From Alcanivorax quisquiliarum (GTDB lineage Bacteria > Pseudomonadota > Gammaproteobacteria > Pseudomonadales > Alcanivoracaceae), in NCBI RefSeq assembly GCF_023051175.1, contig NZ_JALKII010000001.1, positions 124,001 to 188,000 on the forward strand: a stretch of 64,000 nt of DNA, written 5' to 3'. The notes under the pieces were generated by a model that did no database searches, was not told the origin of the DNA, and saw nothing but the letters and a program-made list of their open reading frames with translations. Within the stretch, counting starts at the first letter, position 1. Each line of letters opens with the position of its first letter. Positions 47,515-59,412 of the stretch are shown piece after piece. Made by a program: the position numbers and the translations under genes.

Positions 47515-49122
47515 ATGCGCATCATCAATGTGCCCCGCGAGGGCGTGCCGGTATTCACGGCAGAAGATGTTCGCCGCGATCCCGCCATGGGCCGCCGCGT
47601 TAACGTCAAGACAGAAGTGGTGGTGGTCGGCTCAGGTGCGGGCGGCGCCATGGTGGCCTATGAACTGGCGAAAGCCGGGCGACAGGTGCTAGTCCTGGAA
47701 TCCGGCCGCTATTACCCCAGCGCACGCTTTACCGAGCATCTGGGCGATACCATGACCCAGGTGTACCGGGAACAGGGCAGCCAGTTCAACAGCACGGCGG
47801 ACGTGTTGTTCCCCGAAGGGCAATGTATCGGTGGCTCCACCGTGATCGGTGCCGGGGTCATGCAGCGGCCGCCGGATTCGCTGTTGCAGCGGTGGGCCAA
47901 CGAGCTGTCTTTGCCGCAATTTGCACCTGCGACGGTGGCGTCGGTATTCGCCGAAGTGGGCCGCGAACAGTTTGTGCATCTCAATGAAGCGCACGAGATC
48001 AACGCCACCGCGCACAAGGTGATTAAGGGCTGCGAGAAAATGGGCTTCAGCTGGAAGCCGGTGGCGCGCAATGTGCGCCAGTGTGCGCTGACCGGCCATT
48101 GCTTGGCTGGTTGCTTGTCGGATCGCAAGATGTCATCGCTGGTGACGTACTTGCCGTGGGCGGCCGCCTATGGTGCGCGACTGTTTGCCGATTGCCATGT
48201 GAGCCGGGTGCTGCTGCGTGGCGGGCGTGCTGTGGGTGTCGAGGCCGTGGTGCGCGATCCGCAGACCGGGGCAGAAGTTTCGCGCATGCGTGTGGATGCG
48301 GAAGTGGTCGTGGTGGCCGGTGGCGCCATGCAGACGCCACTGTTGCTGCAACGTAGCCAAATTCCCGACAGCAGCGGGCAGATCGGCCGCAATATGGCGG
48401 TGCAGCCGTTTGTGCAGGTGCTGGCGCAATATGAAGAGCCGCTGTACGGGTTTCGCGGGGCGCTCGTCGGGGTCGAAATTGATGAATTCATGGAAAGCGA
48501 CGGCTATATGTTCTTTTCGGCACTGGCCGAGCCGGAGCAACTGATGGTGCAGGGCGAGCAGGCGGCAGGCGCGGAACATATCGAATTCATGAAGCGTTAC
48601 CGCCATCTGGCCGGGCTGAATGCCTTTGCGCTGGATGAAGGGCGCGGCACAGTGAGCTGGGAAGGCGATCTGGAAACCGGCCGCAAGGTGATCAGCTGGA
48701 ACCCGAGCCAGGCGGAATTCGACAAACTCAAACACGGCGCTGCGCTGGCGGCACGGGTGTTTTTCGCCGCCGGCGCGAAGCGCGTGCATATGCCAAGTTT
48801 CCGGCCACTGCATGTGGACTCGGTATTTGAGCTGGATCATACGCTGGATCAGATCAGCCACGGCCTCAAAGGCATGTATTCGTTGCGGATCAATTCCTTC
48901 AGTGCACACGGCACTTGCCGCATGGGCACGGATCGTTTTCAGAGCGTGGCCAATCCGCAAGGCGAAGTGCACGATGTGAAGGGGCTGTTTCTGGCGGACG
49001 CCAGCTTGCTGCCGGAGCCGATTCCGGCGGCGCCGCACTGGACAGTCCAGGTGATGGCAAAACAAGTGGCGCGCAATATTCTGGCCAGTGCCAGCGGCCT
49101 GTTTCTGGACGGCAACGCGTAG
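47515..49122 (+). CDS. GMC family oxidoreductase, module 2
   Basis: A 535-residue paralogue of the enzyme at 45290, with the same FAD motif (VVVVGSGAGGAMVAYELAKAG), GGSTVIGAGVMQRPP and the Cys block QCALTGHCLAGCLSDRKMS. At the C-terminus FSAHGTCRMG gives the catalytic His, but the second active-site residue is His (PHWTVQVMAKQV) rather than Asn, so the pair is His-His. Substrate preference is therefore probably different from module 1. No signal peptide; export should rely on its Tat partner. Confidence 0.88.
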   Translation: MRIINVPREGVPVFTAEDVRRDPAMGRRVNVKTEVVVVGSGAGGAMVAYELAKAGRQVLVLESGRYYPSARFTEHLGDTMTQVYREQGSQFNSTADVLFPEGQCIGGSTVIGAGVMQRPPDSLLQRWANELSLPQFAPATVASVFAEVGREQFVHLNEAHEINATAHKVIKGCEKMGFSWKPVARNVRQCALTGHCLAGCLSDRKMSSLVTYLPWAAAYGARLFADCHVSRVLLRGGRAVGVEAVVRDPQTGAEVSRMRVDAEVVVVAGGAMQTPLLLQRSQIPDSSGQIGRNMAVQPFVQVLAQYEEPLYGFRGALVGVEIDEFMESDGYMFFSALAEPEQLMVQGEQAAGAEHIEFMKRYRHLAGLNAFALDEGRGTVSWEGDLETGRKVISWNPSQAEFDKLKHGAALAARVFFAAGAKRVHMPSFRPLHVDSVFELDHTLDQISHGLKGMYSLRINSFSAHGTCRMGTDRFQSVANPQGEVHDVKGLFLADASLLPEPIPAAPHWTVQVMAKQVARNILASASGLFLDGNA

Positions 49123-49318
49123 CGCTTGAGGGTGGGACAAGCGGAAAGTCAGAAAGCGCCCGGTCAGGTGTCCCGCGGGCGGGCTGCGGTGCGAGGTGAT
49201 CGCGCCGGCCGGCCACAACCCTTGGGGGGTATGTCTGGTCGCTTTGCTGACGCACCTGGAGTGGCCGGTGTCATTCCAGATGCGTCAGCCGCGCACGCGC
49301 AGGCGTCCAGGTGCTCGC

Positions 49319-51295
<1,977 letters not shown>

Positions 51296-51317
51296 CTCGG
51301 GTTCCTCACCGGGCGGC

Positions 51318-52094
51318 TCAGGGCGTGCGCCACGCCGGGGCACGTTTTTCCAGAAAAGCGTTCAAGCCTTCGCGGCCTTCGTCGGTGCTGCGCAAGGTGG
51401 CAATCAATTCCGCTGTCCAGGCGACAAGCTCATCGTCCGCAGGGCGGGTGGCCACATGCCGTATCAGCGAGCGGCTTTTGATTTGTGCTTGCGGTGCGCC
51501 GGCCAGCAGGGCTTCCACGCAACGATCCACTGCCGCGTCAAGCTCGTCCTCCGGAACCGCCTCGTGCGCCATACCAATGTGCACCGCACGTTGCGCATCA
51601 ATCACTTCCGCGGTCATGAAATAGCGCTGCGCCTGGCGTGTGCCGATGGCGTGTACGACGTAGGGCGAGATCACGGCCGGCAACAGCCCGAGGCGCACCT
51701 CACTGAGGCAGAATCGGGCGGTATCTGCCGCCAGCGTAATATCGCTGGCGCAGGCCAGCCCGGTTGCGCCGCCGTACGCCGCGCCTTGCACGCGGGTGAT
51801 AACCGGCTTCGGTGCTCGGGCGATGGTGCTCATCAGTGCCGCCAGACGCGCCGCATCCGCACGGTTTTCTTCCCGGCTCATATCAGCCATGCGGCGCATC
51901 CAGTTGAGATCGCCACCGGCACTGAAGTGCTGGCCGGCACCAGCCAGCACCATGACGCGGGCGTCGGACTCGCCCGCCTCGGTAACGGCGCGAATAATGT
52001 CTTCGATCAGTGCATCGTCAAAAGCATTACGCTTTTCCGGGCGATTCAGTGTGATGCGCGCCAGCGGGCCGTCGTATTGCAGCAATATGCTCAT
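51318..52094 (-). CDS. liuC: 3-methylglutaconyl-CoA hydratase
   Basis: A 258-residue crotonase-fold enzyme expected to hydrate 3-methylglutaconyl-CoA to HMG-CoA. LNRPEKRNAFDDAL, FSAGGDLNWMRRM, VQGAAYGGATGLACASDITLA and EVRLGLLPAVISPYVV are typical of the LiuC branch. It sits between liuB and liuD with 15 and 22 base gaps, so it belongs to their operon. Confidence 0.92.
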   Translation of the reverse strand: MSILLQYDGPLARITLNRPEKRNAFDDALIEDIIRAVTEAGESDARVMVLAGAGQHFSAGGDLNWMRRMADMSREENRADAARLAALMSTIARAPKPVITRVQGAAYGGATGLACASDITLAADTARFCLSEVRLGLLPAVISPYVVHAIGTRQAQRYFMTAEVIDAQRAVHIGMAHEAVPEDELDAAVDRCVEALLAGAPQAQIKSRSLIRHVATRPADDELVAWTAELIATLRSTDEGREGLNAFLEKRAPAWRTP

Positions 52095-52109
52095 GCAAGC
52101 TCCCTGTGA

Positions 52110-53717
52110 TTACATGCGGAACACGCCGAAGCGCGTCTCCGGAATGGGGGCGTTGAGGCTGGCCGACAGCGCAAGCCCCAGCACATCGCGGGTGCTGGCC
52201 GGGTCGATGATGCCGTCATCCCACAGGCGTGCGCTGGCGTAATACGGCCGCGCCATGGTGTCGTATTGCTCGACCATGGATTGCTGAAACGCTTCCGCTT
52301 CCTGCTCGCTCCATTGCTCGCCGCGTTTGCGCAACGACGCCTGGCGCACCTGAGTCAGCACGCTGGCCGCTTGCTCGCCGCCCATCACACCAATACGCGC
52401 GTTCGGCCACATGAACATGAAACGCGGATCGTAGGCGCGCCCGCACATGCCGTAGTTGCCCGCGCCATAGCTGCCGCCGGTGACCACCGTGAGTTTTGGC
52501 ACGGCGGCGCAGGCTACGGCATTGACCATTTTTGCGCCGTGCTTGGCAATGCCCTCGGCCTCATATTTGCGGCCGACCATGAAGCCGTTGATGTTCTGAA
52601 GGAACAACAGTGGAATTTTGCGTTGACAGCACAGCTCGATGAAATGCGCGCCTTTTTGCGCGGATTCGGAAAACAGAATGCCGTCGTTGGCCAGGATGCC
52701 CACCGGGAAACCGTGAATGCGGGCAAAGCCGGTGACCAGTGTGGTGCCGTAGCGGGCCTTGAATTCATCCAGCTCGGAGTTATCCACGATGCGCGCAATG
52801 ATTTCCCGTGCCGGCATCGGCTGGCGCGTGCTGGCCGGGATGATGCCGTAAAGCTCTGCAGGGTCGTAAGCCGGTGGCACTGGCGCAGCAATATCCAGCT
52901 GCACGGGCTTTTGCCAGTTCAGGCGCGCCACCGCCTGGCGTGCCAGCAGCAGCGCATGTGCCTCATCTTCTGCAAGGTGATCGGCAACACCGGATTGCTC
53001 GCAATGCAGTTGCGCACCGCCCAGCTCCTCGGCGCTGACTTCTTCCCCGGTAGCGGCTTTCACCAGCGGCGGGCCAGCGAGAAAGATAGTGCCCTGATTG
53101 CGCACCATGATGGTTTCATCGGCCATGGCTGGTACGTAAGCCCCGCCGGCGGTGCAGGAGCCCAGCACCACGGCAATCTGGGGAATGCCCTGAGCTGACA
53201 TATTGGCCTGATTGAAGAAAATGCGCCCGAAGTGTTCCCGGTCGGGAAAAACTTCGTCCTGACGGGGCAGGTTGGCACCGCCGGAATCGACCAGATAGAT
53301 GCAGGGCAGGCGGTTTTCTGCCGCGATAGCCTGAGCGCGCAAATGTTTCTTTACGGTCAACGGATAATAACTGCCACCTTTCACGGTGGGATCGTTGGCG
53401 ACGATCATGCACTCCACACCGTTTACGCGGCCGATGCCGCCCACGCAGCCTGCCGCCGGCACATCTTCGCCGTACACGTCCATGGCCGCCAGCGGCGACA
53501 GCTCCAGAAAGGGCGAGCCGGGGTCAAGCAGGCGTGCAATACGCTCGCGCACCGGCAGCTTGCCACGCTCCCGCAGGCGCGCCTCGGCGGCAGCACCGCC
53601 ACCGTGCGCGATCTGCGCCAACCGCGCTTGCAGATCCGCTTTCAGCGCCAGATTATGGGCACGATTTTCGGCAAAGCTGTCGCTGCCGGTATTGATGCTG
53701 GAAATAATTCTAGGCAT
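52110..53717 (-). CDS. liuB: Methylcrotonyl-CoA carboxylase carboxyltransferase subunit
   Basis: A 535-residue carboxyltransferase subunit that moves CO2 from biotin to 3-methylcrotonyl-CoA. [34 protein letters not shown] and [22 protein letters not shown] are close to the eukaryotic and Pseudomonas MccB proteins, as is [18 protein letters not shown]. It lies 13 bases downstream of liuA. Confidence 0.96.
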   Translation of the reverse strand: MPRIISSINTGSDSFAENRAHNLALKADLQARLAQIAHGGGAAAEARLRERGKLPVRERIARLLDPGSPFLELSPLAAMDVYGEDVPAAGCVGGIGRVNGVECMIVANDPTVKGGSYYPLTVKKHLRAQAIAAENRLPCIYLVDSGGANLPRQDEVFPDREHFGRIFFNQANMSAQGIPQIAVVLGSCTAGGAYVPAMADETIMVRNQGTIFLAGPPLVKAATGEEVSAEELGGAQLHCEQSGVADHLAEDEAHALLLARQAVARLNWQKPVQLDIAAPVPPAYDPAELYGIIPASTRQPMPAREIIARIVDNSELDEFKARYGTTLVTGFARIHGFPVGILANDGILFSESAQKGAHFIELCCQRKIPLLFLQNINGFMVGRKYEAEGIAKHGAKMVNAVACAAVPKLTVVTGGSYGAGNYGMCGRAYDPRFMFMWPNARIGVMGGEQAASVLTQVRQASLRKRGEQWSEQEAEAFQQSMVEQYDTMARPYYASARLWDDGIIDPASTRDVLGLALSASLNAPIPETRFGVFRM

Positions 53718-53730
53718 GGTCGCTCCGTCC

Positions 53731-54897
53731 TCAGGACGTTTCCTTGAACAGTTCGCGGCCGATCAGCATGCGGCGAATTTCGCTGGTGCCGGCCCCGATC
53801 TCGTAAAGCTTGGCATCGCGCAACAGACGCCCGGTGGGATATTCGTTGATATAGCCGTTGCCCCCCAGGCACTGGATCGCTTCCAGCGCCATTTGCGTGG
53901 CGTTTTCGGCGCAATACAAAATCGCACCGGCAGCATCCTTGCGGCTGGTTTCGCCACGGTCACAGGCTTGTGCTACCGCATATAGATAGGCACGGCTGGC
54001 GTTCAACGTGACGTACATATCAGCGAGTTTGCCCTGCATCAGTTGAAACTCGCCGATGCTCTGGCCGAACTGCTTGCGCTCGTGCAGATAAGGCACCACC
54101 ACATCCATGCAAGCCTGCATGATGCCCACCGCGCCACCGGCCAACACGGTGCGCTCGTAATCCAGCCCGCTCATCAGCACCCGCACGCCGTCATTGAGTT
54201 TGCCGAGGATATTCTCGGCTGGCACTTCGCAATTCTCGAACACCAGCTCGCAGGTATTCGAGCCGCGCATGCCGAGCTTGTCGAGTTTCTGCGCACGGCT
54301 GAAGCCGGGTGCATCGTGTTCGACGATGAACGCGGTGATGCCGCGTGGGCCGGCGTTGATGTCGGTTTTGGCGTAGATCACATAAGTGTGTGCATCCGGG
54401 CCGTTGGTGATCCACATCTTGTTGCCGTTGAGCACGTAATGATCGCCGCGCTTGTCGGCGCGTAATTTCATGCTCACCACATCGGAGCCCGCGCCCGGTT
54501 CGCTCATGGCCAGCGCGCCAACATGCTCGCCGGAGATCAGTTTCGGCAGATAGCGGGCTTTCTGCTGTTCAGTGCCGTTCAGGGAAATCTGGTTGACGCA
54601 CAGGTTCGAGTGCGCGCCGTAAGACAGGCCGATCGAGGCCGAAGCGCGGGAAATTTCCTCCATGACGATGGTGTGGGCCAGATAGCCCAGGCCGGCGCCG
54701 CCGTATTCCTCGCTGGCGGTGACGCCGAGCACGCCAAGGTCACCCAGCTTGCGCCACATTGCCGCAGGGAAAGTATTGTCACGATCAACATCCGCTGCGA
54801 TCGGCATGATCTCCCGCTCGGCAAAGGCACGCACGCTGTCACGCAAGGCAACCAGCGTTTCGTCAAAATTGAATTGCAGGGTGGGGTAGTGGCTCAT
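53731..54897 (-). CDS. liuA: Isovaleryl-CoA dehydrogenase
   Basis: A 388-residue acyl-CoA dehydrogenase that oxidises isovaleryl-CoA to 3-methylcrotonyl-CoA, handing electrons to Etf[59 protein letters not shown] and the C-terminal [32 protein letters not shown] region fit; the Glu base of this family lies in [14 protein letters not shown]. First enzyme gene of the liu operon. Confidence 0.95.
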   Translation of the reverse strand: MSHYPTLQFNFDETLVALRDSVRAFAEREIMPIAADVDRDNTFPAAMWRKLGDLGVLGVTASEEYGGAGLGYLAHTIVMEEISRASASIGLSYGAHSNLCVNQISLNGTEQQKARYLPKLISGEHVGALAMSEPGAGSDVVSMKLRADKRGDHYVLNGNKMWITNGPDAHTYVIYAKTDINAGPRGITAFIVEHDAPGFSRAQKLDKLGMRGSNTCELVFENCEVPAENILGKLNDGVRVLMSGLDYERTVLAGGAVGIMQACMDVVVPYLHERKQFGQSIGEFQLMQGKLADMYVTLNASRAYLYAVAQACDRGETSRKDAAGAILYCAENATQMALEAIQCLGGNGYINEYPTGRLLRDAKLYEIGAGTSEIRRMLIGRELFKETS

Positions 54898-54926
54898 GGC
54901 AGGCTCCGGGCACGGTTCGGTATCGG

Positions 54927-55364
54927 TTATTTATTGTGGATTTTCTGCATTGCATTCAGGCAGCGTTGCTCGGCTTCATCCAGCTCCTGTTGCATCACGC
55001 GGATGTCAAGCAACTGCTGCTCAAGCAAGCTGCGCTTTTCATGAATCTTTCCCAGCAGCGCACGTAATTGCGTCTGGTTGTTGTCAGTGCCGGGGTTGTA
55101 CAGATCAATCAGCTCCCGGCTTTCTGCCAGTGACAGCCCCAGCCGTTTGCCGCGCAGGATCAGCTTCAGCCGCACCCGATCGGCAGGGCTGTAAATCCGC
55201 GTCTGCCCACGGCGCGCAGGAGTTAGCAGCCCGATATCCTCGTAAAAGCGGATCGTGCGTGTGGTGATGTCCAGCTCGCGAGCCAGCTCGCCGATGCTGT
55301 ACTCTCGCGGCTCTCGTGGCTCGCGCCCGTCGGCGCGCTCTGGGGTGCGATTGGGTTGTTTCAT
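54927..55364 (-). CDS. liuR: MerR-type regulator LiuR
   Basis: A 145-residue MerR-family regulator of branched-chain amino acid degradation. [20 protein letters not shown] and [20 protein letters not shown] form the winged helix domain, then [20 protein letters not shown] and a coiled-coil dimer helix ([19 protein letters not shown]). It is first in the liuRABCD operon, and a LiuR-type palindrome lies 20 bases upstream of its ATG. A fragment of a similar gene lies at 59247. Confidence 0.93.
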   Translation of the reverse strand: MKQPNRTPERADGREPREPREYSIGELARELDITTRTIRFYEDIGLLTPARRGQTRIYSPADRVRLKLILRGKRLGLSLAESRELIDLYNPGTDNNQTQLRALLGKIHEKRSLLEQQLLDIRVMQQELDEAEQRCLNAMQKIHNK

Positions 55365-55371
55365 GCGCTGC

Positions 55372-55400
55372 AAGGTAGCCCAAGTTGACGTTAACGTAAA
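55372..55400 (-). promoter_or_regulatory. LiuR operator and overlapping promoter
   Basis: The palindrome TTGACGTTAACGTAAA (55385-55400) matches the known LiuR motif. On the minus strand TTTACG inside it can act as -35, with TACCTT (55377-55372) as -10 after 17 bases. The -10 ends 7 bases before the liuR ATG, so the mRNA could be leaderless and autoregulated. Confidence 0.8.
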
Positions 55401-55480
55401 GTGCAGCCGATGAGCGCCATTGTAGATCGGGAGCGCTAGTTTCCGACGAGGGATGCTGGCCGCCGTAAGCCCTGGCAGCT

Positions 55481-55527
55481 GGGTCGCCGGCCGCCGGGTC
55501 GCCGGCCGCACGGGTCGCCGGCCGCAC
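55481..55527. repeat. Tandem repeat of 15-16 bases, three copies
   Basis: GGGTCGCCGGCCGC followed by C or AC occurs three times in a row. It is highly G+C rich, with internal GCCGGC palindromes, and lies in a noncoding gap. Confidence 0.85.
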
Positions 55528-55683
55528 GGGCTACGGGGTGGCGGTCTCGGGCAAGGCAGTGGTAACTTAGCGCGGCATCACGGCGCCGCTGCGACGCCGG
55601 TGCGTAGCGGCGCGTTGGTCAGCTCGGCAGGGCACTTTCGGCGACGCTGCGATATGGAAACTCCGCCCAGGAGATAGCGCTGC

Positions 55684-57927
55684 ATGAATTATTCCCCCGC
55701 ACCGGTCAGCAAGGATCGCAAGGTACTGCGCAGGATCGATTTCGGCGCGGCTCGAACATCGGTCACCGGGGTGCTGGCTGCGTTGGCGGTGTACGTCCTG
55801 ATCGCCTGGGCCGGTCGTCTTTATCAGGATTTTGAGGGGCTGGCGCTGGGCCTCGGGCTGATGGTGCTTGTCGTCAGTGCTTATCGGCTGCTGATCGTGG
55901 CGCGCTTCGACACTCTTTATGCATCCGGGCCGGCGCGCTGGCGGACGCTGTTCGGGGTCGGGCTGCTAGCGCATGCGTGCGTCTGGGGTGCGATATTCGG
56001 CAGCGTGACGGTGTTGCATGGTGTCGGTTTCAATTTCTTTGCGGTAGCGCTGTACAACATTGGCGTCACCACCGGGCTCTCGGGCGCCTGGATGGCTTCA
56101 CTGCGCAGTCGGCAGGTCTATATTGCACTGATGTTCGTGCCAGCGATCATCGCATTGGCCGCCACCGATGTGCCGCAGGGCTGGTTGCTGGCGTTGTTGC
56201 TGGCAATTTATGCCGGCTATCTCTATCGCATGTTTGCCAGCCTGCACGATACCTTTTGGCATGCACTGGCACGCGTGCGGCGCCCGACGGCGTCCGCCCC
56301 GGCCGGGCTGCCACGATCCGGGCAGGATATTCAACTGAGCCTGGTGTACCGGCTGGCGCAAGAGCTGCGCACGCCGATGAATAGTATGCTGGGCATGCTT
56401 GCACTACTGGACGAAACCGAGCTGACCGACGAGCAAAAGGAATATCACCAGGTGGCGGCACAGTCAGGCCGCCTGTCGTTGTCGCTGATCGATGACGTGC
56501 TCGATTACAGCCGCATTCTTACTGGTCGTATTGCCCTCAACCCTGATTTTTTTGATGTGCGCGAAGCGCTGGAGCAGGCGCTGGACGCCTATGGTCACAT
56601 CGCAGAAAGCAAAGGCGTCGAGCTGACTGCGGTGCTCAAGCATGATTTGCCGCGCCGGGTGCGAGGCGACCGCGAACGCATCATGCAAGTGCTGAACAAC
56701 CTGCTGAGTAACGCGGTCAAGTTCTCCGACCAAGGCGAAATTCGGTTGGACGTGGATTTCCAGGGCGATAACGACGGGGACGGCCTGCTGCAATTGCGGG
56801 TGACAGATCAGGGAGTAGGCATGACGCCAGAGCAGGCGACCAGTCTGTTCGATGATCCGTTCCAGGCGCCGGAGGCCGATAACCCGGCGGCGCGCCGCGG
56901 CGGCTTCGGGCTGCTGGTGTGTAAAGGGTTGGCCGATGCCATGGCCGGACGTATCGGCGTGGAGAGCACGCCGGGCGAGGGCAGCTGTTTCTGGTTCGAG
57001 CTGCCAATGCAGGCGCAACCGTATATCTCGGAACGCACTGATTTGCGTCGAGTATTGCGCGATCAGCATTTGCTGGTGGTGGGCGCCGCCAGCGGCACTG
57101 CCGCCATGCTGGGCGAAGAAATGCAGGCGCTGGACGCGAATAGCGAAGTCATCGACGATTATGATGCCGTGCTGGGCGTACTGCGAGAAGGCCAGCGCGA
57201 AGGGCAGCGTCAATTGCTGTATCTGGATACCTGGGCGCGCCGTGAAGCGGCATTGAACCTGTGCCGGGCTGTGGCGGCTGATCCGGCACTGGCCGCAGTG
57301 CAGGTGATTCTGGGCGTCAGTGTCGATGAGCGTAGCCAGCCATCAGTGCAGAAACTGGTGCGTGAGCAGGGGCTGCCGGTGCTGACCCGGCCGCTGCATC
57401 GCCGTGCCCTGCGTTTGTTATTGTCGCAGTTGTATGGTCTGGATGATCCGCTGGCCACAGAACTGCAATTTGCCGAATTTGATGACCGGACGCAACGAAA
57501 GGACTATCGGCTGCTGCTGGTGGAAAACGATCACGCCAGTGAACTGGTGCTGCGGGGTATGCTGGCCAAGCTTGGCTATCCATTGAAAAGCGTCAGCGAC
57601 GGCGAGGCAGCGCTGGCGCTGATGCAGCGGGAAACATTCGATCTGGTGCTGCTGGATTGCACGCTGCCGGGTATGGACGGTTTTGCCGTGGCAAGTGCAA
57701 TCCGGGAACGGGAGCGGGCCGAGGCCAGCCCGCAGCAGGTGGCGCTGGATACACTACCACGGGTGCCGGTGATCGGCGTGAGCGCCGATATCATGGGTGG
57801 CGCACAAGCGCGTTGTTTTGCAGCCGGCATGGATGATGTGCTGGGCAAGCCCTTGCAGCTTGACCAGCTGGAGACGGTGCTGCGGCATTGGCTGCCGGCA
57901 ACGCCCTCACAGAAGGAGAAGCAATGA
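55684..57927 (+). CDS. Hybrid histidine kinase-like protein lacking the phospho-acceptor His
   Basis: A 747-residue inner-membrane protein. About six hydrophobic segments (28-185), then a HisKA-like helix (215-280), an HATPase domain (325-442, N-box LNNLLSNAVKFSDQ, DQGVGM, RGGFGLLVCKGL), a receiver-like middle domain (460-585) without a clear phospho-Asp, and a C-terminal receiver (608-740) with Glu/Asp pocket, Asp658 in LLDCTLPGMDG and Lys722. The H-box reads LAQELRTPMNSML: codon 226 (CAA, 56359-56361) encodes Gln where His is required. It is coupled to the next gene by a four-base overlap. Signal and target unknown. Confidence 0.88.
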   Translation: MNYSPAPVSKDRKVLRRIDFGAARTSVTGVLAALAVYVLIAWAGRLYQDFEGLALGLGLMVLVVSAYRLLIVARFDTLYASGPARWRTLFGVGLLAHACVWGAIFGSVTVLHGVGFNFFAVALYNIGVTTGLSGAWMASLRSRQVYIALMFVPAIIALAATDVPQGWLLALLLAIYAGYLYRMFASLHDTFWHALARVRRPTASAPAGLPRSGQDIQLSLVYRLAQELRTPMNSMLGMLALLDETELTDEQKEYHQVAAQSGRLSLSLIDDVLDYSRILTGRIALNPDFFDVREALEQALDAYGHIAESKGVELTAVLKHDLPRRVRGDRERIMQVLNNLLSNAVKFSDQGEIRLDVDFQGDNDGDGLLQLRVTDQGVGMTPEQATSLFDDPFQAPEADNPAARRGGFGLLVCKGLADAMAGRIGVESTPGEGSCFWFELPMQAQPYISERTDLRRVLRDQHLLVVGAASGTAAMLGEEMQALDANSEVIDDYDAVLGVLREGQREGQRQLLYLDTWARREAALNLCRAVAADPALAAVQVILGVSVDERSQPSVQKLVREQGLPVLTRPLHRRALRLLLSQLYGLDDPLATELQFAEFDDRTQRKDYRLLLVENDHASELVLRGMLAKLGYPLKSVSDGEAALALMQRETFDLVLLDCTLPGMDGFAVASAIRERERAEASPQQVALDTLPRVPVIGVSADIMGGAQARCFAAGMDDVLGKPLQLDQLETVLRHWLPATPSQKEKQ

Positions 57928-58616
57928 GCACGCATCGTGCGCTGTTACTCGGCGCCACCGGGTTGATCGGCCAGCATCTGCTACAACGGTTGCTGACTGA
58001 CCCACACTGGAGCGAGGTGCAGGTCATCACGCGCCGGCCGATCGCGACAGAGCATGAAAAACTGCACAAGATAGTGCTGCCGCTGACGCAAATGGCCAGC
58101 CGACCGGAGCTGTTTGCGGTGGATACCGTGTTCTGCTGCCTGGGCACCACGCTCCGGGCAGCCGGCTCGCGAGCCGCTTTCCGCCAGGTGGATTTTGATT
58201 TCTGTGTGCAGGCAGCGGAGCTTGCCCGTGCTCAAGGCGTAAACCATTTCCTGCTGGTGTCGGCCGTCAATGCAAGGGCCACCTCGCCAGTGTTTTACTC
58301 CCGCGTCAAAGGCGAGGCTGAAGCAGCTATCGTGTCGCTGGATTTTCCCTCTTTGAGTATTGTTCAACCGTCGCTGCTGCTGGGCCAGCGTGATACCCGC
58401 CGCCCCGGCGAGCAGGTGGCCGGGTTGCTGTTCCAGGCGGTGCGGCCATTGGCGGGCTGGAGCAATGCCAGCTGGCTGCCAGTGGAAGCGGCGCAGGTGG
58501 CCGATGCCATGGCGGTTGCCGGCCGGGCGCCGCAACCGGGTACGCGCCGGTTGCGCTATCGCGACTTGAAAACGCTGGCAGCACGCATTGACGAGCAGCC
58601 TCGCAAGCCCGTATGA
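57924..58616 (+). CDS. NAD(P)H-binding Rossmann-fold protein (HTATIP2/YbjT-like)
   Basis: A 230-residue atypical short-chain dehydrogenase. LLLGATGLIGQHLLQRLL is the dinucleotide-binding motif, followed by VDTVFCCLGTTLRAAGSRAAF, FLLVSAVNARATSPVFYSRVK and VQPSLLLGQRD. It resembles oxidoreductase-homology or NAD-dependent epimerase proteins of the HTATIP2 type. Function is not known. Its ATG overlaps the stop of the hybrid kinase. Confidence 0.87.
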   Translation: MSTHRALLLGATGLIGQHLLQRLLTDPHWSEVQVITRRPIATEHEKLHKIVLPLTQMASRPELFAVDTVFCCLGTTLRAAGSRAAFRQVDFDFCVQAAELARAQGVNHFLLVSAVNARATSPVFYSRVKGEAEAAIVSLDFPSLSIVQPSLLLGQRDTRRPGEQVAGLLFQAVRPLAGWSNASWLPVEAAQVADAMAVAGRAPQPGTRRLRYRDLKTLAARIDEQPRKPV

Positions 58617-58672
58617 AGCCGACGTTTTTTGCGCCGGCTGCCTCATCTCTTTTCTGTATAGGAGAATAAATC

Positions 58673-59155
58673 GTGACCTTCGTAACCTGTGATCTTTGTG
58701 ACGAACATGCCGATAGCGTATCGGTGGTGACCGGGCTGCACTGGCGTAATTTTGGCGGCCGCAAGAATTTTGGCGGCCAGGTGGAGACGGTAAAATGTTT
58801 CGAGGACAACTCACGGGTGAAGGAGCATCTGGCCACGCCGGGCAAGGGCAAAGTGCTGGTGGTGGATGGCGGTGGCTCGCTGCGCAATGCGCTGATCGGT
58901 GACATGATTGCAGAAAACGCTGTGGAAAACGGCTGGGAAGGCGTGATCATCTATGGCGCCTGCCGCGATGTAGATGCACTTTTGCAGCTGGATCTGGGTG
59001 TGGTAACGCTGGGCTGCGTACCGATCAAGAGTGTGCGCCGGGGCGAAGGGCAGCTCAATATTCCGGTCAGTTTCGGCGGCGTGATTTTCCAGCCGGGGCA
59101 CTGGGTTTATGCCGACAACAACGGCGTCATTGTGTCGCCTGCTGCACTGCTGTGA
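58673..59155 (+). CDS. rraA: Regulator of ribonuclease E activity A
   Basis: A 160-residue RraA protein, which binds RNase E and restrains degradosome activity in E. coli. [54 protein letters not shown] and [21 protein letters not shown] are signatures. The family is also related to 4-hydroxy-4-methyl-2-oxoglutarate aldolases, so an aldolase function is a possible alternative. It starts at GTG with TAGGAG upstream. rne lies in the same window. Confidence 0.92.
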   Translation: MTFVTCDLCDEHADSVSVVTGLHWRNFGGRKNFGGQVETVKCFEDNSRVKEHLATPGKGKVLVVDGGGSLRNALIGDMIAENAVENGWEGVIIYGACRDVDALLQLDLGVVTLGCVPIKSVRRGEGQLNIPVSFGGVIFQPGHWVYADNNGVIVSPAALL

Positions 59156-59246
59156 GCCACTCTGCGTGCTGGCCATGTCACGCACCGGCAGTTGCCGGCG
59201 CAACATGGCCACGCGAGTGAAAATGCCTGCTGCTTCGTGAATCTGA

Positions 59247-59321
59247 ACGCCTTTGCGCGCGCTGTCGGGAACGATTCATGAACAGCGCACCTTGCTTGAG
59301 CAGCAGTTGCTCGATATCCGC
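59247..59321 (+). pseudogene. Fragment of a liuR-like MerR gene
   Basis: 25 in-frame codons read TPLRALSGTIHEQRTLLEQQ then LLDIR, against LiuR's [20 protein letters not shown] then LLDIR. The 75 bases are about 85% identical to 54999-55073 on the opposite strand. A stop codon precedes it directly, and the frame after LLDIR loses similarity, so only the coiled-coil piece survives. It lies between rraA and oprH. Confidence 0.8.
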
Positions 59322-59412
59322 TTCGATGCTCCCCGAGCCAGCGGGCCTCCCCCTTGGTGGGCTCCTCCTTCATAAAAGCAAGCCGTCAGCCGGCCGGCAC
59401 GGTTCATTCCCC

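Larger units (their letters stand above)
55365..55683. other. Gap between liuR and hybrid kinase gene
   Basis: A 319-base noncoding gap between divergent genes. It holds the LiuR operator at its left end, three tandem copies of GGGTCGCCGGCCGC(C/A) at 55481-55527, and an AGGAG site before the hybrid kinase start. No other gene is evident. Confidence 0.7.

Noticed and set aside
49123-49318. Possible small gene between GMC module 2 and liuD
   Set aside because: No frame has a good start or codon pattern; it is simply the gap between convergent genes, and no clear terminator was seen either.
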